From: Cephalotus follicularis
Taxonomy: Eukaryota; Streptophyta; Magnoliopsida; Oxalidales; Cephalotaceae
NCBI GenBank assembly: GCA_001972305.1
Contig: BDDD01002684.1
Location: forward strand, 310,001-374,000
DNA length: 64,000 nt
Reading direction: 5' to 3'
A model generated the notes under the pieces. The model worked only from the letters and a program-made list of their open reading frames with translations, searched no databases and had not been told where the DNA came from. Positions 1 to 11,238 of this stretch are shown here, piece by piece; the first letter of the stretch is position 1; every line of letters begins with the position of its first letter. The position numbers were made by a program, and so were the translations under genes.

Positions 1-361
1 TCCTTTCATGTCATGGCCGTTTATGCATGTCCCCGACACCTGTCCTTAAGTATTCCATGCTCAAGTTCAGTTGACACCTGCACAGACACATGTTCTGTCG
101 AATTTACAGTCGATTGGATGCATGGGCCAGTCGACTGTCCACCACACGCATCAGGCAGTCGACTGATCCCCTGTGTCAGTCGGCTGTCAAGGGTTAAGTT
201 AGGGTTTCTTAAGTGGATTTCCACCAAATTGCATCCCAATTCATCCCAAGTAAATTACCAATCACAAATTGTAAGAATTGGACAATTAATTCAATTAAAA
301 TGTATACTTATTATTATAACAATGGAATCAATATACATTAATTGAATTTGCAGTCATTACA
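1..361 (-). mobile_element. LTR A1, partial Ty3/gypsy (Tekay-like) LTR cut by the window edge
   Basis: On the minus strand this LTR starts at 361 with TGTAATGACTGC and runs off the left edge. The last 250 bases align by eye with the end of LTR A2 (3100-3377): both share the GTCGAC-motif cluster, an AATTAAAATGTATA stretch and an ATATACATTAATTGAA stretch just before the terminus. It abuts a gag fragment directly at 361/362 with no polypurine tract. Because the junction falls exactly on the LTR edge, I infer that it belongs to a second family member inserted in gag. No coding sequence is present; short open frames here are chance. Confidence 0.8.
100..195. repeat. Cluster of CAGTCGACTG-type palindromes (LTR A1)
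   Basis: Four copies of the motif lie within about 90 bases: ACAGTCGATTG, CCAGTCGACTGTCC, GGCAGTCGACTGA and CAGTCGGCTGTC. The cluster is the counterpart of the 3105-3230 cluster in LTR A2. Variants differ mainly at CpG or adjacent positions. Confidence 0.85.
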
Positions 362-523
362 TTGTTGAAAGAGGTCAGCCATACGGTCAAAGTGACTCCT
401 CTCGTCATGCGCTGGAGGTATATTCACTCCTCCGTTCACTTTCGGGTCATTTCCAGCTACCGGCGGTGCATTGACTCCTTCGTCGGCTCTACGCCTTCCT
501 CTTCTACCTCTTCGTAGGTCCAT
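362..523 (-). pseudogene. gag: 5' end of gag, Tekay-type element (truncated)
   Basis: The frame starts at 523 with a Met followed by an arginine/glycine-rich run (RRGRRGRRR), the usual basic N-terminus of Tekay/Del gag, which forms the nucleocapsid shell. It reads about 54 codons (PPVAGND, then a second NIPPAHDER segment) and stops where LTR A1 begins. Capsid core and zinc knuckle are therefore missing. It sits 105 bases downstream (minus strand) of LTR A2 and its primer site, the normal position for gag. An upstream Met at 568 is in frame, but the basic motif favours 523. Not functional. Confidence 0.7.
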
Positions 524-611
524 TCGGTTTCCTATATGGAATGACATAATCATTAGGAAACAATTCACTTAATTTCTGAGAAACTTATCCCAGCTAGCAT
601 ATATGGAATAT

Positions 612-623
612 GCTCTGATACCA
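612..623 (-). other. Primer binding site for initiator tRNA-Met (element A)
   Basis: On the minus strand TGGTATCAGAGC begins four bases after the LTR terminus GGGGTGTGACA. This is the complement of the 3' end of plant initiator tRNA-Met and marks the 5' LTR/internal boundary, so A2 acts as the 5' LTR for the gag fragment beside it. Confidence 0.9.
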
Positions 624-1956
624 TGCTTGTCACACCCCGCCCTTCGGTTCCGTTAGAGCACAAGCACATATGGTGATATCAGAAATAAATATAATATTCC
701 AGCATTCCATTCAACAATTCAAATAATATAAGCGGAAGCATTCAAGAAGCCGGAATATAAAATACAAGTCATCCGCACGCAGCCCATACTACGTGCAGGC
801 ACAATCCAACAATATCCTTATACATAGGGAAAGTACAACAACATCACGGGGTATGACCGTTCATTACAATACAGTACATCATAAAAAAAAATAACAACCT
901 TAAGATAGAAAGAAGCTCTCCAAAAGCTTCAGCAGCACTCTCCAACGTCTTCGCTTAATCTGAAATTGTAGGGGTTAGCCGTTGTCCTCACTTGGCTAAG
1001 TAGGAAGATAATGCATGTTAAGGAATATATGAATGCAACATGTATGACATTTTATATTAAAATAACATTTAAGTAATCCAATATATAAGCAACCATGCCA
1101 AGTGGCCATCGACAATACAATGCAAGAATACCGCACAAGGGTACAATCAATTCATACTGTGGTTTGGGTGTCACATGTCGCTAACTCCTAGCACCAACTG
1201 TGCACCACCTATCTATCACCCTACACTCGAAGATGATAGATAAGGTAACATTTACTACCGGCATTAGCGGGAAGTTTAACAATAAGATCTGCATTGCAGA
1301 CAGTTTGGGTCGGTACTCTAGCCAACTCTTGGCACATAGGACCACCTCCGTTAGCCAGTGACATCTGCCATCACTCGACTAATCGGCAATAACATAGACA
1401 ATCAATTCAATCAATTCAGTAGAAATATTACATATATCAATAGTATGCAATATGAAAGTTGTTTTATTTAGAAACATTTAACAATTCCTTGATTGTACAT
1501 CTCATAGGAGGAAAACGATACCAATACAGTAATGGTTCCCAGTTGGAGAACAAAACAGGAGGTACCTCACGTAAGAGGAGTTATAAATCATTTGCAATAA
1601 GTTTTCATTGAAACCAATAGTAAAATCCATATCCGTGCTTATAGCACTTAGTTGGTTTAATCATTGAAAATATGGAAACAATAGTGTTTAAGAACACTCA
1701 CTGGTATATGCTAATTAACCGTAGCATTTACAGCAACAATAGTAAAAGAAGGTAGCAATTCAAGACATTGAATGAGGTCATTATGTACCATAGTCATTCA
1801 TGTGCAACTCACACAAGGGTTGCATACTTGTTTAGTTTCTGTAATGTAATTGTATACAAGGCCAGGACTGATTATTCTAATCATCCATGTGGAGGCCAAG
1901 TTAATTACATTAAAATTAAGGCCAAAACAGGACATATATCAGAATTTTAACCCAGG

Positions 1957-2080
1957 ACAGTCGGCTGTTCTCAAGAACAGTCGGCTGTTTTGATTGAGTA
2001 GTCGACTGTTTTCTCTTAACAGTCGACTGGATAGGTTGAGTAGTCGACTGTAATGAAGAACAGTCGACTGCTTTGCCCAG
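1957..2080. repeat. CAGTCGACTG cluster in the transcribed half of LTR A2
   Basis: Six copies in about 115 bases, spaced roughly 18-25 bases apart, alternating between CAGTCGGCTG, AGTCGACTG and CAGTCGACTG. On the element strand this lies well downstream of the TATA-like site, so it is probably in R or U5. Confidence 0.85.
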
Positions 2081-3099
2081 AAAATGCAGGCAGTAGCAGG
2101 TTGTATATTTCAATGCCTAATACAAAACCAATCAATGCATGCAATCAAGCAGAAAATAACTACACATGATATGCATACTCATATCTTCCAAAATATGTCA
2201 TTACCCCTACCTCAATTGCTATCCTGAGATCAATTGGATTTGATCTCTCTCTCTTTGAGTTCCCAAGGTTCTTTCACCAACTTAGCCTTCCAATCTCAGC
2301 ATAAATGATCTATACAGGGCATGCTCGAAGGCTCAGTCACTTAATCAGTAAGTTAACTAATTAACTGATTACAATTACTACTTTAAGAGTAGCTCGTCAT
2401 TAGTTCCTTAAGCCTCAACTACCCCTTTTTACAACTTTCCTTTGAACTCTTTGTCAAAAATATTTCAATTACGGATTCATTGATCTTAAACGTGTTGACA
2501 GAAGATGTATATATAGACGTAAGGAAATTAGTCTACATATATCTTGACAACTAACAACAACTATAATCCAATTAGAATTATCAACAATCTCATCTCTTCT
2601 TGAACCATTTACCAATTCCATTTTAATTCAAGAAATTGCTAACCTTAATCAAGTTAACAGAAGATATCTAACATTCTCCTAGTTACATTATCAATCATCA
2701 GCAGTGAGCTCAAATTTGGGAACTTACCAGGAAAATCCAAAGCTTCCAAGCCTCTGGAACACCCTAAAATCTCCAAAAGCAAACTCCAACAATTCTCCAG
2801 CAAGCTCCCCTCTATCCTCAGTGTTTTCTAACACTCAGTCAGCTCATGTGCAGCTGATATAAGGCTCAGTTCATGTCATTACTTCCCTTCAACATTTCCT
2901 CCTTCTCTCTCTCACATGTTCACTTCTTTCTCACTTTCTCTCTTTTCAATCTTCTATTTGCAGGTTGCAGGAGGGATAGAGGTCATGCAAGGCACCTCCC
3001 TTGCCTGTTAAGGCAGCTGGTGACACGGCCACAGTTAGACACTTGTCACCACTGTCCCTACTCTATTTCATGCATGCACAGACACCTGTTCTGTACCAT

Positions 3100-3232
3100 T
3101 CCACTCGACTGTATTCACTTGGCAGTCGACTGTCCATTCCTAGCATCAAACAGTCGACTGTTCCCCTGTGACAGTCGGATGTTTCCCCTATGAACCAGGC
3201 AGTCGACTGTTACCCTGTAACAGTCAGCTTTT
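3100..3232. repeat. CAGTCGACTG cluster in U3 of LTR A2
   Basis: Six copies or close variants, upstream of the TATA-like site on the element strand: CTCGACTG, CAGTCGACTG three times, CAGTCGGATG and CAGTCAGC. Spacing is about 20-25 bases. Confidence 0.85.
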
Positions 3233-3377
3233 GCCTGACTTTGGTTGCTCAAGTTCATTTTCTCAATTGAATTCACAACCACGATTCATATAACAATTGG
3301 AAAATTAATCCCAATTAAAATGTATATTTTATTAAAAATTGGAGCAATATACATTAATTGAAATTACGGTTATTACA

Positions 3378-3391
3378 TTCCCCCCTCCTTA
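3378..3391 (-). other. Polypurine tract (element A)
   Basis: On the minus strand AAGGAGGGGGGAA immediately precedes the LTR start TGTAATAACC. This is the plus-strand primer site of an LTR retrotransposon and shows that 3419-4583 is the 3' end of an internal region. Confidence 0.9.
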
Positions 3392-3418
3392 AAGAAAATT
3401 CGTCTCCGAATTTAGCCC

Positions 3419-4583
3419 TTACATTCTGAACAAGTGGGGAAATGTCTCCATCATTTCGTCCTCACGCTCCCACGTAGCTTCCTCTGCTCCGTGAAAATGC
3501 CACAGTACTTTTACCATAGGAATGGTCTTGTTCCTTAGTACCTTTTCCATTCAATCCACTATCCTCGTCGGCCTCTCCTCATAAGTCAATCTAGGGCTGA
3601 TGAATCCAGGGTCGTAGCTCAATATGTGAGATGGGTCAGGCACGTATTTCCGTAGCATGGAAACATGAAATACGTTATGCACATCCGACAAACTAGGCGA
3701 CAGTGCAATTTGATATGCTACCTCTCCCACTCTCTCCAGTATCTTGTAAGGTCCAATATACCTTGGAGCCAACTTCCCTTTGAGGCCAAAACGGTGTATC
3801 CCTTTCGAAGGCGAGATCTTCAAGAAAACATGATCCCCCTTCTCGAATTCTAGCTTCCTTCTCTTGCTATCGACGTAACTTTTCTGCCGACTTTGTGCAG
3901 CTAGCAGTCTCTTCTTGATTATTTCCACTTTATCGGTGGTCTCTTGTACCAAGTCCGGTCCCAGCACTTGTCTCTCACCTACTTCATCCCAGAAAATAGG
4001 TGATCTGCACTTTCTTCCATACAAAGCTTCATAGGGAGCCATTCCAATACTGGTGTGAAAACTGTTGTTGTAGGAGAACTCGATCAGTGCTAGATGATCC
4101 TCCCAACTCCCAGCAAAATCAATCATGCAAGCCCGTAACATATCCTCCAGAGTCTGAATAGTGCGCTCAGACTGTCCGTCAGTCTGTGGGTGGAATGCAG
4201 TGCTAAAGTTCAAGGTTGTTCCCATTACTGTTTGGAACTTCTTCCAGAACCTCGAAGTAAATCTAGCATCTCAGTCGCAGACAATACTGACCGACACCCC
4301 ATGCAACCTCACTATCTCCCGGATATACAATCGAGCAAGCATCTCGATAGAATACGTCATGTTCATCGGAAGGAAGTGAGCAGACTTGGTAAGTCTGTCC
4401 ACTACTACCCACACAGCTTCATGCTGATTCAGTGACCTCGGTAATCCTGACACGAAGTCCATGGTCACATGCTCCCATTTCCATTCAACCACTGGTAACG
4501 ATTGTAGCAGTCCTGCAGGTTTCTGATGTTCATCCTTCACTCTCTGGCAGGTCAAACATCTTGCTACATATTTAGCAACACCT
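3419..4583 (-). pseudogene. pol: Integrase with C-terminal chromodomain, Tekay-type pol fragment (element A)
   Basis: Reading down from 4583, the fragment has half of the integrase zinc finger (CLTCQRVK), the catalytic core with MDFVSGLP (first Asp), a degraded second Asp region and the [20 protein letters not shown] block carrying the Glu, then the GPYKILERVG and DVHNVFHVSMLRKY blocks and a chromodomain-like tail (EEATWEREDEM). The end is a TAA at 3419-3421. Two in-frame TGA codons, at 4271 and 3551, fit CGA-to-TGA and TGG-to-TGA changes. The frame is cut at about 4583, where LTR N sequence begins. Reverse transcriptase, RNase H and protease are absent, so the piece is inert. Confidence 0.9.
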
Positions 4584-7122
4584 TGAGAGCTATCTATCAA
4601 CGCCAAAAATGGGCTGTTGATTCTTAATTGCATGGTAAGCGTTACCGTCGATGCTTAACAGCGTTTTCGGCCTTGCTGCTTGAGAGTACAATTGACGCTT
4701 AACACCCAAAGCGTCTACACCCTCCCTTTAACCGGTGATGCTTAGGCACATAAACAGTCGGTGCCTTGTGATAACAATCGACACTTTGAGCGCTGAACGT
4801 TGATGCCCTGTGTTCACAGTTGACTCTTGAGGGTGACAGTCGACGCCTAGATAGTGCTCAATCACTGCCTTGTGGTGACAGTTGATACTCTCTTTCTACC
4901 ACTGTAATTGTTAACAGGAGAGAGTAGTTGGGATTGGAGCTAGAGGCGGCTGTGGTGCACAACGATGAGGGAAAGCTGTCGACACATGGAGGAATTGTTG
5001 CTGAACTGGTAGCAGGTCAACACTTTAACAATGGCAACAAGTGGAACTGACAGTTCGTCGATTGGGCAGTGAAGGAGTAGAAAAACGACAGTTAGCAGCA
5101 AATGGGAATTCAATTCGATGGCAACAGAATCTTCCATTTTTCAAGCTCACCAGTTACTGTTGAGGTAGGTTATACTATTTTGCTTGCATTCATGCATTTT
5201 GATTGGATTGTATGGACTGATATTACTGTTAATTGATGATTGTGTGCTAACTGGATTGTTACGGTTATGCATGATTGAATATATATGTTAGAGGGATGGC
5301 TCACGGGTACTGGGTATGGTTTATAAACGGATTTTAACGGATTTTGAAATGGTTTTTAATCTGGTTTTGAATTGTTGTTGAATTGTAACTTCTTTCAAAA
5401 CCATCGACGCTTTTATGTCTTTAAAACTGACCAGTCGACGCTTTGTGTTATTGCCTTCTAAACTAGGGACGCTTGACATTAAGCGTCGACGTCCAGCACA
5501 GACAGTCGACTCTTAGGTGCTACGCGTCAATGCCTAATGCTAAGCGTCAATGCCTAATGCCCTGCCTTAGCCGAATTTCATTGTTTTACATGGTTTCTGA
5601 TTTCAACAGTTTTCTCTCCAAAAGGATTTCCATAGGAAGACTCACTAAGGCCTTAGAACTTATGGAAATCCTATGTGATTACTAAATCAGCACATTTAAT
5701 GAATTTTCAAGGAAGGTCTAATAAAGAAATTTCCAAAGCCAAAATGGAATTCAAAATGGTTGTCAATGAATTTTGAAATGGTTTTCAACATGGTTTTCAA
5801 TGGATTTTTAAATGGTTTTCAATAGCTTTCAAAATAATTTTCAACGGATGGTTAGGATAGTTTGATTGGGATGTCTGGACGCGGATATCCTAGTTAAACT
5901 ACCTCTCCATAGCTTTAACTCTGATTGGGACCAACAAACGGTTTATGGTTACGAAAATATGAATACGGAAAAAAATTTTAAAAAGATTTTCACAGAGTGG
6001 ATCCTATGTGGTCTTTTACAGGTCCCTATCCTTTAAACGGAAATACGGTTAAGGGTTATGGGTACGGTATGGTTATGGTTGTTTGAGACCTTACGGGATA
6101 ACCCATTCATAATTCTTCATTTCTTTCATGGAGAATTATGGATGCATACCACATATTTTACAGCTACGGTTTCCTCCCTTTTTGAGTAACTTGAGCAATC
6201 ACCGCATTGTGGAGGGATACGGTATGTCATGCATGACACTGCTCGTAGAGATCTCTATTATGTGCTAGTACCTTTGGGTCTGGCATTACGGTATGGTATG
6301 GTACATATTATGTGGCCGGTGTTATCCTATGCTCCACACGGCTATGGCACGGAGGGTGCATGGACGGTGGGGAGTACTATCTTGGGCTGGAGATACGGAG
6401 GAGTACTTGACCTTACCGATTGTTTGTCTCCATGGATGATTACGGATTATTTGTACAGACTGTCTGCGGGCCTATGGCCTTTGATGTGATTAGGACTAGC
6501 TAAGTATACCACCGCTTAGGGACGGTTGGTATACAGAAGTCATCCGTAATTGGCATTCATGCGTATAACGTGCCATGCATATATATATATATATATATGG
6601 TTGCATATACTGTTATACTGATGCATACATTGCATACTGTTATACGGATGCACACATACATTGTTATATGTTGCATACATAGCATATATTATACCTACCC
6701 GACTATATCTAGCTGACCCATTTCATTGTAATGGAATGGGTCAGGCACAGGTGAAGGATTGCAATGATACAGACCAATACAGATGGGATATTTAAGGTAC
6801 ATTTTGGATGATAATTAGATTTTGTTATCAATCTTGTATATGAATTGTATAAAAAAGGGGCCTTATGTTTATAACTGAACTATACAGATTTATAAGACTG
6901 ATATGTATAAGAGACATTCCAAAGATAATGTTAGAGACATGTTTTATTTCATCTATCGACCTACCGACTTGTGGCAGTGCATAAGTTAGTTAAGTGTGTT
7001 GATGTATTGGATATGCATGGGTTTACCACTTGAGATTAGAATGATATAATTATGAGTTAAGCTGTGGTTTGTTGTGGGCTGAGCCCATTTATAACTGTTG
7101 ATTCCTCTTTCGAGAGTATGGA
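4584..7122 (+). mobile_element. LTR N, first part (gypsy LTR, 5' truncated)
   Basis: This stretch has no coding sequence. It carries GTCGACGC motifs near 4640-4890 and 5400-5560, resembles LTR M (26700-27550) in order and wording, and around 7095-7122 matches the complement of the H-family LTR (GATTCCTCTTTCGAGAG versus GAATCCTCCTTCGGGAG). The match continues directly at 11005 after solo LTR C, which shows that C split it. An AT microsatellite sits at about 6577-6598. The left terminus is missing: N begins abruptly against the pol fragment of A. Confidence 0.6.
4640..5560. repeat. Diffuse GCGTCGACGC-type clusters in LTR N
   Basis: At 4640-4890 there are about ten degenerate copies (GTCGATGC, GTTGATGC, GTCGACGCC and so on); at 5395-5560 a further set includes TCGACGCTT and GCGTCGACG. 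Most deviations are C-to-T or G-to-A at CpG. Confidence 0.7.
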
Positions 7123-8700
7123 TGTAACACCCCCGGGTGGCGGGAGTCATCACAGGTCATAATACAGATCCCAACATAACATAAGCATAGGCATAACTTT
7201 ATTAGCTAAAAATGTGGCGGTCATAACATATCTAAAAGCTGATCAAAACTTAAAACTTAATATATTTGAAAAACTTAAACATGTTTCAAAAGTCAATTAT
7301 TAAGAACATAAACCATAAGTAACTTATTATTCATGACCAACTCTAACATAAAACATAACAGGATCACACTCCTAAGGATCCTTGACATATGGTGGTCATC
7401 TATCATTCACACTTTCCCCCACTGCTCCTGATAACCTGCCGCATGAAAAAAAAAACGCGGCTGAGCAAACCTCAGTACGGATAAAAAAAATGTAAAAACA
7501 GTAAACAATAATTTAAAAGCAGTAAGATTTCAATAAAACTCATAACAAAAATCTTAAGCAGTAAATCATTCAAACGTTCATTTCCGAACCCAATTTCATA
7601 ACTTTCGAAACATATACGAAGCATTTCAAATCACAAATTTCATAATATCATACTGAGCCACATAACATATCACATTTCATAAACATATATGGCAAGGGAG
7701 GCGCTAATTCCACATGCCCATTACAATTGAAGTGTACGACACAACACAAGTCAATTCTTATATCACATCATATCACACATTGCATATCTTATCACATATG
7801 CCATATACTAGAATTGATTCATACGCCTCTATCATACATAGAGGATCCATAAATCCACCCCATGGGATTTATTCATAACATACAGAGACGCCGTAGACTA
7901 ATCACACCACTACGGAAGTGTCATGTCCCCGTGCCAGGCCTACGACATGCCTATGGTACGCCCCATTGGTGGGTACAAATACTCAGTATTTTGAAAATAT
8001 TGATTTATCAAAATCAATTTAGAAACACATAAAATATGCTTTTTCAAAACATATTTAAAAATCGTTCACAAACGATATCATAACATACATTTCATAATCG
8101 GAATATCAACTTATTTATTTTCCACTACAAAGAGATGATCATTTCATAACATATCGTAACATACGTATAAAGTCAGGAATATTAAATTCATAAAACGTCA
8201 AAACCGACTTTATTTTCCAGAACATATCTGAAAATCTACAAGAGGGGGGTGAATTGTAGACTTTAAATAAAATATGAACTTTTTCGAGAAATAAGCCAAC
8301 AATAGAAATTAAACCAACAATTAAAAAATAACAATTATATTAAACAGTTATACTTAAGAAAGTAAAGAGATAGAGTAGAAGAATGCAAACACAGTTTATA
8401 GTGGTTCGGCTTAATCTCTTGCCTACGTCCACTTTTCTCAAGGACCTCCTTGAGTTTCCACTAGTATCCGACCTCGAATACAATAATCGTGATTGACCTC
8501 AATCACACATACAAGGGTTCACTTCCCTCAAATATTTGAACAAAATACAAGAAAGAATAGCTTTTTGTATCACCTCTCAAAGGCTTGATATAGACTAAAT
8601 TTGCTCACAATGATAACTTTGAAATAAGACAACAACAACTCAATGTAATGCTATAATTGCTTGTGTAACTTGGATACTTTTTTTTTGGTTGTTCTTGAGC

Positions 8701-8710
8701 CTATTTATAC
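8701..8710 (-). promoter_or_regulatory. TATA box of the copia solo LTR
   Basis: GTATAAATAG on the minus strand, roughly 490 bases from the LTR start. The GTCGAC-rich block at 8838-9080 lies upstream of it, in U3. Confidence 0.6.
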
Positions 8711-8897
8711 TGTTTTCTGGCGATAGGATAGTGATATAGCCGTTGTAATGTCTTGTAGCCGTTTGGTGCACATTAGGAAATTTTGACCTTAAATTGTGCG
8801 TTGATAAGATAACATCTTATCGTAATTCTTGTTCAAAGTGTCGCCGCCTTAATTTTAAGGGTCGACTTCATGTGCTGACATCTTGTGTGTAATGTCT

Positions 8898-9080
8898 TAG
8901 TGGTCGACTCCTTCAAACTTCACAATCTCATAGGCGTCGCCACTTTAAATTTGGGTGTCGACAAATTAACTCTCAACGCCTTCAAAGTCTTCACCTCTTT
9001 CCATTTTGTGCGTTTTAGTGGTCGACTCCTTCAAACTTCAATCTCATAGGCGTCGCCACATTAAATTTGGGTGTCGACAG
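8898..9080. repeat. Imperfect direct duplication carrying GTCGAC and GGCGTCGCC motifs
   Basis: A block of about 65 bases (TAGTGGTCGACTCCTTC to GGGTGTCGACA) occurs at 8898-8963 and again at 9016-9080, offset 118 bases. Both copies carry one GTCGACTCC, one GGCGTCGCCAC and one GTGTCGACA. Confidence 0.85.
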
Positions 9081-9609
9081 TTTGCCTATTTAAAAACGAT
9101 TTGTACCAGCTTTGTGTTATTGTTTATCTTGCACAAAACAAACTCATTAGTGGCAAATGTGTTATCATCAAAATTAGGAATTGAGACATAAATGTCAACA
9201 ATATCAATTTCATAAACTTAACCGAGTTCATAAAATCGAAAAAACATGTCATAAAAAGCCAAACTGATTTTCATTCAATAAAACCAGATGGCCAAAGAGC
9301 GATAGAAATCCGTACATATAAACAAAACTGGTTTTGCCTCAATAAAGTCGAAGAAAGTATCAAAGAGCAGAATATCCGTACCTTATGCGTTCACAGAAGT
9401 ACTTACGAAAAATTGTTAATTCAAACTCCTCGTTGAAGCACAACAATCTAAAAGACACAAAACCATTCATATAAGGGTCTGAGAATCATTAGAGACATAA
9501 AATAGATTCATTATATTGTTTAGGACAGACCCAGATCGATTCAAAGAACAAACAGATCAAAACAAATGAAAACAAGAATTTTCTGGGCAAAACAGCCTAT
9601 TGTTACAGA

Positions 9610-9830
9610 GCACTAGTCGACTGCCAGTCGACTGAGGAAGCTTGGCAGTCGACTAATCATCAGGGCCAGTCAACTACTCAAAATAGACTGCTGGCAGTCG
9701 ACTATGAAAGAGGTCCAGCCAACTGTGTATAGAAAGGCAGTCGATTGTTTCATAAGGCAGCCGACTATCAACCCTCAACAGCCGACTGCCCATAAAACAG
9801 TCGACTGTTCTGGACGACAGAACAACAGAA
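9610..9830. repeat. CAGTCGACTG cluster in LTR C
   Basis: About ten copies or variants (AGTCGACTGC, CAGTCGACTGAG, CAGTCAACTA, CAGTCGATTG, CAGCCGACTA and so on) in 220 bases, co-linear with the clusters of both G LTRs (42180-42400, 57150-57370). Confidence 0.9.
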
Positions 9831-10999
9831 ACTTAAAAATTTCAATGCAGAAACTGACCAAAGATGTATAACTCTATACCAGAGACCTATGAACATATAC
9901 ATAAGACATTATATGGCATTTAGACAGTAGGGAAACACAGAATTGACATGATCCGATGACCAGTGGCTATATTCAAGGAAGAACAAAGTGACTTCTAAAC
10001 ACATGCCTACACTTTTATATTCCAAATTTACTGTCAAAACCTACATTCAGTTGCTAAGACCATATTACAACTTATCCATATTGCCTAAAAAAAGGGATTA
10101 AGATGACAGAGCACAATGATAAGAATCAAAGCCAAGAGACACTAACAACCTATTAAACACAATATCGAATTTATAACAATGTGGAAGTAACCATCACAGC
10201 AAAGATTACTAACCTGTAATGGTTTAACAGACACTAAAAACAGCTAGAAGATCACCACAAAATAATGTCAATCAGCTATGAACAGAAACAGAATAGGAGA
10301 GAAAACAAAACAATTATGCAGCCTCAAATCGTTCAAGAGGAAAACACAATTCAATAGAACAAACAAAGGACTGAGATTACCTAACACAAACCTGACTTTT
10401 GATGAACAAAATAACACAAGAACACATCAATCCTAGCTTGCAATTTCGTAAGTGAGCAGGCAAAAGGAAACGGATGGCATAACACAAGGGGAATGGCACT
10501 CTTAAAACGGGAAATAAAAGAGAGAATTGTGGGAGAGATAAGGAAATATGGAGACATAATCATATTAGATAAGGAATAATGGAGGATTTTTGGGAGATTG
10601 TTAAGGAAAGGAGATAGAAATCGTGTGAGGAGATAGGGAGAAAGAGAGAGTTACGGGAGAGGGAGGGAAAAAGAAAGAAAGAAGAAAAGAAGAAAAATAA
10701 AAGAAAAGGAATTAGAATAATAAAAGAAATAAAATAGTTTTAATAGGGATTTAAAATAGTAAATAAAATTTGTAAGAAGGGATTTATATAAAAAGAAAAG
10801 AGACATAAGCATAAACACAAACCCATCCAAAAAGCATTCACATACCAACATATCCAAAAATTCAGGCTGGTATCAGTCAGCCCAAAACACATAGGCCCAA
10901 AATAGGGCAAACGGACTTTATAACAAAACAATTTAAAAAGCCCAAACACAAACAGATAAAAGTCCGTAAAACACATATACGAATAAGCAGGGTATCACA

Positions 11000-11238
11000 A
11001 TGAATATACATAAATTGTGTTTTCTTTACAGGGGGCATAAGTCTGATAAACGGATACTTCATACCCGATTTTCGGGAAATTATGAGTTAGAATATTTATG
11101 AATTGATTATTCCGCTTGTATGACTTTGATTTAAAGTTTCAAATTTATAGCACTTTTTGAAGTATGATATGAATGGACTAAACGGACGGTGATCACGTGT
11201 CAGATTGTGGGGGTTTCCTCGATGTTTGATGCGTGACA
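11000..11238 (+). mobile_element. LTR N, second part, possibly ending at 11238
   Basis: The first bases (ATATACATAAATTGTGTTTTC) continue the H-family LTR match interrupted at 7122, confirming that LTR C is an insertion. A plausible LTR end is GATGCGTGACA at 11238, followed by GTATCAATGC, which could be a decayed initiator-Met primer site. The end point is uncertain. Confidence 0.45.

Larger units (their letters stand above)
628..3377 (-). mobile_element. LTR A2, full-length 2.75-kb Tekay-like LTR shared by two internal regions
   Basis: Minus-strand termini are TGTAATAACCG at 3377 and GGGGTGTGACA at 628. It is flanked at 3378 by a polypurine tract and pol, as a 3' LTR is, and at 612-623 by a primer site and gag, as a 5' LTR is. 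It carries two GTCGAC clusters (1957-2080 and 3100-3230) and a TATA-like TTATATC at about 2857 on the minus strand. It is otherwise non-coding. The segment around 960-1010 is recognisably shared with LTR P (28800-28850) and LTR K (59740-59790), so these are diverged relatives. Confidence 0.85.
8229..9200 (-). mobile_element. Copia (Sirevirus/Maximus-like) solo LTR with perfect TSD
   Basis: The 972-base LTR reads on the minus strand from TGTTGACATTTATG to TTGTAGATTTTCA. It is bounded by ATATC at 8224-8228 and 9201-9205. Diagnostic features are a GATGATAACAC box near the LTR start, a TATAAATAG box at 8701-8710 and the conserved inverted pair GTGGTTCGGC / GCCTACGTCCAC around 8401-8432. There are no internal regions, so it arose by recombination between the two LTRs of a complete element. 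Confidence 0.9.
7123..10999 (-). mobile_element. Solo LTR C (G-family gypsy LTR), interrupted by a copia solo LTR
   Basis: Termini on the plus strand are TGTAACACCCCCGG at 7123 and GGGTATCACA at 10999. Neither a primer site nor a polypurine tract adjoins it. Flanks are ATGGA (7118-7122) and ATGAA (11000-11004), a TSD with one mismatch. Without the copia insert it is about 2.9 kb, matching the LTRs of element G (about 2.97 kb), with which it shares the block around 7860-7970 and the CAGTCGACTG cluster. No protein-coding content. Confidence 0.8.

Noticed and set aside
1957..2080. Regularly spaced short repeats resembling a CRISPR array
   Set aside because: The repeat is a 10-bp degenerate palindrome with variable sequence between copies of only about 10-15 bases; the context is a plant LTR with no cas genes.
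6229..6489. 86-codon frame in LTR N as a gene
   Set aside because: No family resemblance, and it lies wholly in LTR sequence with an irregular TACGGTATGGT repeat that keeps frames open.
8898..9080. GTCGAC sites as SalI cloning or vector artefacts
   Set aside because: They occur in decaying variants within many diverged LTRs with intact TSDs, so they are native sequence.
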